NCBI GenBank assembly: GCA_964398315.1
Contig: CAYNMV010000002.1
Location: 1 to 64,000, forward strand
DNA from: JADLCB01 sp964398315
Lineage (GTDB): Bacteria; Planctomycetota; Phycisphaerae; Tepidisphaerales; Tepidisphaeraceae
Length of the DNA: 64,000 nt
Direction of reading: 5' to 3'
The notes under the pieces were generated by a model that did no database searches, had not been told where the DNA came from, and saw nothing but the letters and a program-made list of their open reading frames with translations. Shown one piece after another: positions 16,356 to 23,570 of this stretch. The position numbers were made by a program, and so were the translations under genes. The stretch's first letter is position 1. Every line of letters starts with the position of its first letter.

Positions 16356-16407
16356 AAGGCTGAAGGCTGAAAGGTTGCCCTGATCGCACCTCTCAGCCTT
16401 CAGCCTT
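16356..16407 (-). terminator. Long hairpin after the TPR gene
   Basis: AAGGCTGAAGGCTGAAAGGT (16356-16375) pairs with 16388-16407 over 20 bases with one mismatch, around a 12-base loop. It lies between the TPR gene end (16430) and the PlsC-type start, so it should end the Exb-operon transcript. Each arm contains the word GGCTGAAGGCTGA, a tandem form of the family motif. Confidence 0.7.
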
Positions 16408-16429
16408 CACCCCCTGAGCCTTTCCCCTG

Positions 16430-19231
16430 TCATCCTTCGGATGCGGCAGCGCCGCCCACCTGCAGGTCGGGCAGCAGTTCCCGGCGCAGGGTATCAAACG
16501 CCTCGCCCCAGCGCTGACCGCCGACGCTTTCGCCCTGCATGATATAGAGTTGGGCGAGGCGCTCGCGGGTCTCCCTGGCAAGATTCGCCAGGCTCGGATC
16601 TTCCTCCGCCACCTTCAGGTTCGAGCGGAACAGCTTGTACATCGTTTCCCAGTACTGGTCATTGTCGACCAGTTCGCCATCGGCGTTGTAGCGTTTGGGG
16701 CCGCCAAGCTTGCGCTCGGCCAGCAGACGCGTGTAATAGGGCTGGGCCGTGCGGTAGTCGCCCAGATCGTACGCCGCATTGGCCAGGCCAAGCTGCACCA
16801 CCGGATCGTTCCGCTCTTCCAGCAGCTTCTGATAGCGCGCCTTGGAGGCCTCCAGCAGTTCCCGGCGGCGAGCCGGATCATCGGTCAGGCGGGCGGCCTG
16901 GGCCTGCGATTCGGCATCGTAGACGCGGTACTGGTAGACCATCTCCGGCTTACTCTGCTGCGCCCAGGTGACCAGATGCCCCGTCAACACCGCACGCGCG
17001 GCGGCCAGGGCTTCCATTTCCTGCCGGTTTCCGGCCTGGCGGGCGGCCTCAAAGTCATCGTTCAGCCGCGTCAGCAGGTCATAGATGATACGGGCCCCCT
17101 CATCGCCGCCGCGGGTTTCCAGCAACTGCACCAGGGCATCGGTGGCCCGGGTGTTCTGCTTGAGATCCATGTAGGCATCCACCCGCACGAACAACGCCTG
17201 CGCCAGGAGCTGGTCAGCCCGTTCCATCCCTGCAACCGCCTGCTCGAAGCCTTCCAGAATCTCGATGGCGCGTTGCGGCTGGCCCTGCACGCGATTGGCC
17301 AGGTCGGCCGACATCAGCGTCGTCTGCACCAGGAGCTGGCGGGCGCGATTGCGCTCCTGATCGTTGGCCGCCGAGTCGATGGCGGCCTGCGCCTGCTGGC
17401 GCACCTGCGTGGCAAGCTGCTGCACCTGGTTCTGGATCTGTCCGGCCTCGGCATCCGAGAGCCGGCTGGCATCGCCCGCGGCCTTGAGGCGATCGGCATC
17501 CAGTTGCTGCTTGAGCGCGATCATCTGGAAGTAGCACGCCCACAGCTTGTTGGGGTCGGATTCGGGCACCTTGGCGAAGGCTGCGGCGGCCTCGGCGTAC
17601 TGGCCGGCCTGCTGAATCTGCCGGCCGTAGAGATAAGCCAGGTCCACCCGGTTGAATGGCTCATTCACCGCCAGCCCCAGCACGCGGGTGTACAGGTTAT
17701 CGATGCGGGCGTTGTCTTCCCGGTCCTTGAGGTGGGGGCTGATCAGCGCCATCGCGTTTTCCAGCGCGAAAGTGGCGTTGGCGTGCCCCTTGAACCGGGC
17801 GACGAAATCCAGGAAGGCCTCGGCGGCATCCAGCGACTGGTCGAGCGCTTCCAGCAGCACACCCTTGAGCAGCATGGCCGCGGCGACATCATCGTTGGTC
17901 ATGCCGGGCTCGCCCTGGCGCTTGAGCACCTCATTGGTCGCCGCGACAGCGCGCTCGATCACCGGGACATCGCGCGGCTCATCCTCGGGCTTCATGGTCT
18001 CCTGCTCGCCACGGCGCATCAGCGCCCGCAGCATCAGGGTGTCGAGGCGGGCCACATCCACATCGGGCGGCAGGCGGTCCATGAGCTGCTGATAGATCAT
18101 GGCGCGGAACTCGGGCTGCTCGCGCACCAGTGCCACCAGCACCTGGTTGGCCTGCTCATTGAACTTCTGCTTTTGTTCGCCGGTCGCGGCATCGGCGCGG
18201 GCGGCGAGGATGCGGTGCTCGAGCATGGCCGCGATCGCCTCGACACCCCGGCGCCACTGCGGATTGTCTTCCGGGATGTTCGCCTGCTGCCAGGCACGCA
18301 GCTCAACCAGCCGCTTCTGCGCCTCATCCAGTCGCCCGGCCAGCAGCTCGGTCAGCGCCAGGCCGTGCATCGCTTCGTAAATCTGCACCAGGTCGGGTGC
18401 GGGTTCGGTCTTCTTCTGCGCAACGGCCTCGAACTCAGCCCGGGCGGCGTCAAAGTCTCCCTCATCGCCGCGCACGAGCAGCAGCTTGGCGATGCGGTTC
18501 TTCACCACCGCCTGCACGCCGCTTTCATCAACATCAAACTCGCGCAGCGCTTCGATAGTTTCGGTGGCGATCTCCTTGCGCTGGGGGTGGGCGCGGTCCA
18601 GCGCCAGGGCGCGGGCGTACTGGTTCATCAGGCGGGTGAAGTCCGCGGTGACGATGAACGCTTCCAGTTCCAGGTATCGGCGCGAGGCGGCATCGCCGGG
18701 GGCGCGAATCTGGGCAGCGACGGCCTCCAGCTCCTTGTTGCCCACTTCCACCGCCCGCTCGAGGATGCGGTTGGCGCTGTCGGCGATGGGCTTGAGGTTG
18801 GCCTGCAGGCGGGGATTCTCACCCCAGTATTCCAGGGTGTTGACATCATTGTTGATCGACTCGGCGATCAGCGTGTTGGCCTGCTGCACCAGCAGGCGCG
18901 GATCGTTGATGCTGGGCAGCGCGGCGTCGATCCCCCGGACCACGCTGGCGATCAGCGCTTCGCGCTCGCGCACGGTCAGGCGGGCCTCGGGGTCGCTGAG
19001 CTGGCGCAAGGCCGAGAGGGTCTTGATGCTGTCGCGCTTGTCCTGGGGAACATTGTTCAGCTCGAAGGCGCGTTCCAGCAGCGTCTCCAGCCCGCGGCCG
19101 GCCAGCTCGGTCATCAGGGCATCATCGCTCAGCGAATCCAGCCCCTGGGCGGGCCGCGCCGGCTGTGCGGCGGCAGCGCTGTTCAGGGTCAGCCCGATCA
19201 GAAGGCAAAGCGTGTGTCGTCTGCTGCTCAT
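16430..19231 (-). CDS. Secreted tetratricopeptide-repeat protein of the Exb locus
   Basis: 933 residues. Residues 1-22 (MSSRRHTLCLLIGLTLNSAAAA) are a signal peptide, so the protein works outside the cytoplasmic membrane. The rest is almost wholly alpha-helical, with many degenerate TPR-like units such as AAAFAKVPESDPNKLWACYF and LGLANAAYDLGDYRTAQPYY. No catalytic motif was found. It is the last gene of the vWA-exbB-exbD-exbD unit. TPR proteins with Tol/Exb systems often act as periplasmic scaffolds; that role here is inference. The gap to the gene before it is 229 bases. Confidence 0.82.
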   Translation of the reverse strand: MSSRRHTLCLLIGLTLNSAAAAQPARPAQGLDSLSDDALMTELAGRGLETLLERAFELNNVPQDKRDSIKTLSALRQLSDPEARLTVREREALIASVVRGIDAALPSINDPRLLVQQANTLIAESINNDVNTLEYWGENPRLQANLKPIADSANRILERAVEVGNKELEAVAAQIRAPGDAASRRYLELEAFIVTADFTRLMNQYARALALDRAHPQRKEIATETIEALREFDVDESGVQAVVKNRIAKLLLVRGDEGDFDAARAEFEAVAQKKTEPAPDLVQIYEAMHGLALTELLAGRLDEAQKRLVELRAWQQANIPEDNPQWRRGVEAIAAMLEHRILAARADAATGEQKQKFNEQANQVLVALVREQPEFRAMIYQQLMDRLPPDVDVARLDTLMLRALMRRGEQETMKPEDEPRDVPVIERAVAATNEVLKRQGEPGMTNDDVAAAMLLKGVLLEALDQSLDAAEAFLDFVARFKGHANATFALENAMALISPHLKDREDNARIDNLYTRVLGLAVNEPFNRVDLAYLYGRQIQQAGQYAEAAAAFAKVPESDPNKLWACYFQMIALKQQLDADRLKAAGDASRLSDAEAGQIQNQVQQLATQVRQQAQAAIDSAANDQERNRARQLLVQTTLMSADLANRVQGQPQRAIEILEGFEQAVAGMERADQLLAQALFVRVDAYMDLKQNTRATDALVQLLETRGGDEGARIIYDLLTRLNDDFEAARQAGNRQEMEALAAARAVLTGHLVTWAQQSKPEMVYQYRVYDAESQAQAARLTDDPARRRELLEASKARYQKLLEERNDPVVQLGLANAAYDLGDYRTAQPYYTRLLAERKLGGPKRYNADGELVDNDQYWETMYKLFRSNLKVAEEDPSLANLARETRERLAQLYIMQGESVGGQRWGEAFDTLRRELLPDLQVGGAAASEG

Positions 19232-19460
19232 GCAAGAACCCTCGAAGAAGCCGTAGGCTTCCGATTCTAAGGCGATTTCAACGCGAAAGCACCCCGGCGG
19301 CGGATTCCCCCGTCAAAGGTGTGTCACTGGCAATCCGGGCGGGGCGATTGAAGGCACCGATCACGACCGCCCGCCTTCCATCGCCCCTCCATCACCCCGG
19401 CTCACCGCCCTGGCGGCGGTGGCCTCCGCGCCGGCGCGGGCGCCATCGCACCTGTTCGCA

Positions 19461-19964
19461 TCAGTCATGCGACTGGGCGAAGCTGATCTTCTTGAACCCG
19501 CCATCGGTCACCGCCTCGAAGACGTGGATCGCATGGGCGTAGGGCACTTCCTTGTGGGGGTGGATCTCGACCTGGATCTGGTCGTCGGTGGTGCCGGCGG
19601 CGTTCAGTTCCTGCTTCATCTGCACCAGCGCGCTGGTCAGGGCGGCCATCTGCTGCATCCAGGCCTCCTGGGTGGAGGCGTCGATGGTCATGGCGATGCG
19701 GCCGGCCCGCACATCGAACTTGCCGGGATCGAGGCGGTTGCGGTCAACGCGCACCTCCAGCGGGGTGTCGGGCACGGTCTGTTCCACCGCCGCCCCGCCC
19801 ACGCCGCTCTGCTTGATCGGCACGTTGCTGGTCAGGTAACGCTCGACGCCGCCGAAACTGCCGGTGAGCATCAGGAAGATCAGGATCACCAGCACGACGT
19901 CCACGAGCGGCGTCATGTTGGGCCCGGAATCGTAGTGAACTGTCTTGGCGCCTTTGATTCGCAT
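19461..19964 (-). CDS. exbD: Biopolymer transport protein ExbD/TolR (second copy)
   Basis: 167 residues. A short basic cytoplasmic N-terminus is followed by one membrane helix with the family signature NMTPLVDVVLVILIFLML; D22 is the proton-carrying aspartate of ExbD/TolR. The C-terminal periplasmic domain ends in VTDGGFKKISFA, as usual. It is the longer of two adjacent paralogues and carries an extra stretch after the helix (about residues 36-90). It would work with the ExbB channel encoded upstream in the operon. ATG 19964 is the family start. Confidence 0.9.
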   Translation of the reverse strand: MRIKGAKTVHYDSGPNMTPLVDVVLVILIFLMLTGSFGGVERYLTSNVPIKQSGVGGAAVEQTVPDTPLEVRVDRNRLDPGKFDVRAGRIAMTIDASTQEAWMQQMAALTSALVQMKQELNAAGTTDDQIQVEIHPHKEVPYAHAIHVFEAVTDGGFKKISFAQSHD

Positions 19965-20092
19965 GGATGGTCCTTGTCAGAAGGCCCGAAGCGACGAAGA
20001 GCAAACCGGAGCAGGATGGTCATCTCCGCATCACGGCCCGCGGCGTTGTCTTCATCTTGCCGCTTCGTGCCGTTCGATCACCTCGTGGTCGA

Positions 20093-20572
20093 TCACCTCG
20101 TGGCGGTCACCGACTCGGTGGCGAAGTTGACGTTCTTCACGTTGGCTTCGGCCGAGATGAACAGCACCGGCTCCAGCAGCCGGTAGGGCAGCTCGGCCTC
20201 AGCGCGGATGATGACCTTGAACTCCGGGTTGTTGGCCCGGCCGGCCTTGAGCACTTCCAGCAGCGGGCGAACAACCTGTCCGCCGCGGTTTTCCTCGAAC
20301 TTCAGCTCGCGGGTAGAGGCGTCGCCGGGCAGCAGGGTCGTCACCATCGGCAACGGCTGGTTCACGTTGCGGACATTGAGGGTGATGGTGTTGCCCAGGT
20401 CCTTGATGTCGCTGCCCAGGATCGCCTTGGGCAGGTTCATTTCCTCGGCACCGCTGGCGACGCCGATCTTGGCCACCAGCATGAAGAAGACGATCAGGCA
20501 CATCACCACGTCGATCAGCGGGGTGACGTTGGGATGGGCCACGTTGCTTTCGGGCATGCCGAACTTACGCAT
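20093..20572 (-). CDS. exbD: Biopolymer transport protein ExbD/TolR (first copy)
   Basis: 159 residues from ATG 20572, which follows AAGGAGA at 7 bases; the longer open frame runs into a repeat-rich hairpin and is rejected. The membrane helix carries NVTPLIDVVMCLIVFFMLV with the key aspartate D21. The periplasmic part ends with FISAEANVKNVNFAT. It differs clearly from the second ExbD, so the complex may use a heteromeric ExbD pair. It lies between exbB and the second exbD. Confidence 0.9.
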   Translation of the reverse strand: MRKFGMPESNVAHPNVTPLIDVVMCLIVFFMLVAKIGVASGAEEMNLPKAILGSDIKDLGNTITLNVRNVNQPLPMVTTLLPGDASTRELKFEENRGGQVVRPLLEVLKAGRANNPEFKVIIRAEAELPYRLLEPVLFISAEANVKNVNFATESVTATR

Positions 20573-20603
20573 GGCGCAATCTCCTTTCGGTGATGAAGAG
20601 GAA

Positions 20604-20686
20604 GATTGCCAATTGCGGATTGCCGATTGCCGACTGCGCGCCAGGCGCACTCAATCGGCAACCGACAATCGCAAATCGGCAATGCC
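20604..20686. repeat. Long imperfect hairpin with repeated GATTGCC words between exbB and exbD
   Basis: The left arm (20604-20642) contains ATTGCC/ATTGCG words in tandem, and the right arm (20644-20686) is its imperfect complement (CAATCGGCAA, CAATCGCAAATCGGCAA). The tip is GCGCC-A-GGCGC. The right arm reaches the exbB stop codon. Such a structure inside an operon could protect the 5' part of the message or lower downstream expression. Confidence 0.65.
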
Positions 20687-21522
20687 TAGGCCGTCGCCGG
20701 CGAGGGCGCGGGGGCCGGGGCGGGCTTCTTGACCGCAGGAGCGGGCGCGCCGGCGGCCCGTGCGGGGGTCCGGGTATCGGCCGGCTTGATCATCAGCAGC
20801 AGTTCCTCGGCCAGCAGGGCGCCGCGCACGGTCAGGCGGTCCACCATCGTGCGGAGGAAGCCGAAGGCCGCCAGCGCCGGCACCGCCAGGAACAGACCCA
20901 TGAAGGTGTGGGCCAGGGCGATGGCGATACCACCGGCCAGCTGCGCGGGGTTGGCCGCGCCTTCAGCGCGCTGCATGGCGTCGAAGGCGACGATCATCCC
21001 CAGCACCGTACCCAGCAGCCCCAGCAGCGGGCCGAGGTTGCCGATGATGTTCAGGTACTCGATCTTGCGGAACTGCTCGGCGGTCTGCTCGCCGATGGCC
21101 GTCTCCATCGCCTCCTTCATCGCATTGAAGCTGGGAGCGCGCTTGAGGGCGGGGTTGAGCGCCTTGCTCACGAAGCTGGGATCGGCCTCGGTGAACTCGA
21201 TCAACTCGCGGAACTGCCGGTTGGCGATCATCTCGCGGATGCGTTCGACGGTCTCCGGCGGCATCAGGACGCTCTCACGGTTGCGGATGAACCCCTGGAT
21301 GATGAGCGTCATGGCGTAGACCGACAGCAGCGCGATGGTGACGGTCACGGCGTCAACGTGGTTGACGACCAGCTTGAGCAGCACGGTCATCGTCCCCGGC
21401 TCATCCTCGGCAGCGGCGTCGGCCGCGCCATCCTGGGCGAGACTGGGGGAGACGAACATGGCGCCACCCATCAGGATGGCGACGAGCAGTCCGATGCGGA
21501 ACAGGGTGGCAAACCGACCCAT
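20686..21522 (-). CDS. exbB: MotA/TolQ/ExbB-type proton channel protein
   Basis: 278 residues from ATG 21522 (AAAGGA 9 bases upstream); the 46 upstream codons are not family-like. Residues 1-29 look like a cleavable signal peptide (GLLVAILMGGAMFVSPSLAQ). Three membrane segments follow (about 57-78, 157-180, 197-224), the second with the ExbB/TolQ signature GNLGPLLGLLGTVLGM. The C-terminus is Ala/Pro-rich. ExbB forms the pentameric channel that converts proton flow into movement of a TonB- or TolA-like partner. Here the partner is probably the vWA protein encoded just upstream. Confidence 0.92.
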   Translation of the reverse strand: MGRFATLFRIGLLVAILMGGAMFVSPSLAQDGAADAAAEDEPGTMTVLLKLVVNHVDAVTVTIALLSVYAMTLIIQGFIRNRESVLMPPETVERIREMIANRQFRELIEFTEADPSFVSKALNPALKRAPSFNAMKEAMETAIGEQTAEQFRKIEYLNIIGNLGPLLGLLGTVLGMIVAFDAMQRAEGAANPAQLAGGIAIALAHTFMGLFLAVPALAAFGFLRTMVDRLTVRGALLAEELLLMIKPADTRTPARAAGAPAPAVKKPAPAPAPSPATA

Positions 21523-21885
21523 GGGTCTCGATCCTTTCTTACATGCGGGCGCTTGACTGAGGGTGGCGCGCGCTGGGCACCCTTTCCTCGCCGGTGCGTC
21601 GGCCCGGAGCCGATCTCGCATCACCGCCGTACCTGTCGCGAGGCGAGCGACAGCACCCACTGACCCATCATCTCGCCGCCGGCCGGAATCTGTGTCTCTG
21701 TCACCGGGGGCGGAAGATGGCGTGGTTGAAGTCGCTCGGTTGGAATCCTGGTTAATCCGTCCTGCATCACCGGGCGGCCGCGGGTGGCTTGCGACGGCTG
21801 CCGGCCCGATTCACGGTCGGGCTGCCATCGCCGGCCAGGGCTGTTTCCAGCACCCGGCCCCGGTGACAAGTCAGCAACAACCTCC
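21523..21885. other. Gap between the vWA gene and exbB
   Basis: 363 bases. A minus-strand frame (21621-21896) overlaps the vWA stop by 11 bases and could encode 91 residues, but its product is low-complexity (Pro/Arg/Gly), matches nothing I know and has no clear ribosome-binding site at its ATG. I do not call it as a gene. No strong terminator was seen, so exbB may be read through from the vWA gene. Confidence 0.4.
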
Positions 21886-23028
21886 TCAGAACTCATCCGA
21901 AGCGGCGAGCTTGAAGACGCCGCCGTGCTCCTTGGCGATGGTTTTCAGCAGCTCGACGAAACCGGCGCTGCGCTCGGCGAGCGCGCCTTTCTCATCGGCG
22001 TTGACGAATGCGATGGTATTGATCTTGGTCTTGCCATCCCGGTTCAGCTCCTGCAGGGTCTTGAGAACCTGGGCGTTGGCATCCATGGAGAATTCGAACT
22101 CACCGTCGGTCAGGAAGTAGACAAGCTGCGGGTTCTGCTTGAACGCCACCTGCAGCGCGGGGATCGGGTTGGAATCCGGCCCGGGGACGATGGTGTTGAG
22201 GAACTCGTACGCCCGGCGCTTGCCTTCGGGGTTGGCGGCCACCAGGCGGTTGGGGTCCAGCGGATAGGCGACGTTGTTGTTGAAGAAGATGATGTTGAAG
22301 AACTGAACCGGCTTGAGCGCGGCCACCGACTGGCGGATCTGATCCTTGAGGATCTCAAACTTGGTGCCCATCGAGCCGGAGGCGTCGCAGATGAAGATGA
22401 TCTGCGTGGCGTTGCCGCCGCCCACGTTCATGAACTTGCTCTTGGGCCCGATGCCCCCGCCGCCGCCGGGGATGCCGAACGGGGCCATGCCGCCGCCGGA
22501 TTCGCCTTCGCCCATGCCGGTGCCGCCACGGCCGCGGGCGCCGACATTGGGACCGATGGCCAGGGGGTTGGTGCCCGCGCTTTCCGATCCGCCGCCCATG
22601 AGCGACTGGTTGAGGGTCTGCACCTGCGTATTGCTCAGGCCGGTGGCATCGGGGGAAATCGTTGGGTCGATGTCCTGGGCGGCAGCGCGATTGGGGTCGC
22701 CGCCGAGGCCGGGATTGGGGATGCCGCCGGGATCAGCCCCCTCGATCATGGTGGCATCGGGGATGATGATCTGCTCGCGGATGACCTCGTAGACCTGGGG
22801 CACCTGGGTGGCCAGCACGATACCCATCACAATGATCGCCACGTGCACGATGAAGCTGGTGGCGAAGGGCACGACCGTCTGCACCCACGGCTGCTGCCAG
22901 AAGCCAACCTGCGGCTGCGCTTCAGGCAGCTCATCGACGGTGGCCTGACGATCCGGGTCGGCTGTCGCCATGCCCGGCTCGGGCCGTGGTTGCGGCAGAG
23001 GGGATGTCGGGGCAGTGGGTTCAGCCAT
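21886..23028 (-). CDS. TonB-like membrane-anchored von Willebrand A protein
   Basis: 380 residues. A Pro-rich N-terminus (1-50) leads into one membrane helix (about 51-75) that carries S58-F-I-V-H62. This is the SxxxH pattern that TonB and TolA use to engage ExbB/TolQ. A glycine-rich flexible stretch follows (about 95-200), then a vWA domain (207-380) with the metal-binding DASGSM (D215, S217, S219) and FLTDGEF (D308). The layout is that of an energy transducer whose C-terminal partner-binding domain has been replaced by vWA. It is the first gene of the unit that continues with exbB, two exbD genes and a secreted TPR protein. The motif reading is direct; the transducer role is inference. ATG 23028 has only a weak ribosome-binding site. 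Confidence 0.85.
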   Translation of the reverse strand: MAEPTAPTSPLPQPRPEPGMATADPDRQATVDELPEAQPQVGFWQQPWVQTVVPFATSFIVHVAIIVMGIVLATQVPQVYEVIREQIIIPDATMIEGADPGGIPNPGLGGDPNRAAAQDIDPTISPDATGLSNTQVQTLNQSLMGGGSESAGTNPLAIGPNVGARGRGGTGMGEGESGGGMAPFGIPGGGGGIGPKSKFMNVGGGNATQIIFICDASGSMGTKFEILKDQIRQSVAALKPVQFFNIIFFNNNVAYPLDPNRLVAANPEGKRRAYEFLNTIVPGPDSNPIPALQVAFKQNPQLVYFLTDGEFEFSMDANAQVLKTLQELNRDGKTKINTIAFVNADEKGALAERSAGFVELLKTIAKEHGGVFKLAASDEF

Positions 23029-23570
23029 CGGTGGTCTCGTTTAGCTGGGGAACGTTGCAGGCGCAGGCCAGGGACAGGTCCGGCCGGGGCCTGATCCTCT
23101 GAGTAAGTCTACGCGCCCCATCGTTCTCGGGTTCATTGCGATCCGGTCACCGGACGACGAACGGATGCGGGTGGGGCGAAATCGGCCGACGCAATCAGCG
23201 CGGTTTCGCACGGGTCAGCGGGGGGAGCCGCCTCGGCAGAACACTGCCCGGAGGGCTCGGCCGAGCCCATTCGGACTCGGTGCTGGTATTTCACAAAATA
23301 CGCCGGACGGATCGGCCGCGACCCAATCCGCACTGCCATTCCGTCGCAGCGGCAATATATCGCTGTCTCCGAGACAGTTCAAACAAAAAAGCCCTTTTGC
23401 GCAGGGGCGCAACGCCCTCCACCCTGCGCGGGGGCGGGAAGTTGCCCCTCCCCGCAAGCCGGCAGCAGGCGATATTCTTCGCCCAGCGTGATGGATCACA
23501 CAGGCCAAGGGATGGCGCGGTGCGCCCTGCCCCGTTGCGGCCGGACGCGGGTTTGCTGGCGGGTCTGATT
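23029..23570. other. Divergent region between the vWA-Exb operon and treY
   Basis: 542 bases with no supported gene. The open frame that joins treY from 23136 lacks homology upstream of 23571. Features seen: a 15-bp near-palindrome CTGTCTCCGAGACAG at 23363-23377, possibly an operator; an A-rich tract just after it; and an 8-bp inverted repeat, GCGCAGGG (23399-23406) with CCCTGCGC (23422-23429). Promoters for both directions should lie here, but none is clear. Confidence 0.4.

Noticed and set aside
16550..19270. 906-codon plus-strand open frame opposite the TPR gene
   Set aside because: Shadow of an Ala/Gln-rich helical protein gene. The minus-strand frame has a signal peptide and operon context; this one has neither.
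21621..21896. 91-codon frame overlapping the vWA stop
   Set aside because: Low-complexity Pro/Arg product, no recognisable family, no convincing initiation site.
23136..23570. Upstream extension of treY
   Set aside because: The family N-terminus starts at 23571. The extension encodes Arg-rich sequence unlike any TreY and covers inverted repeats.
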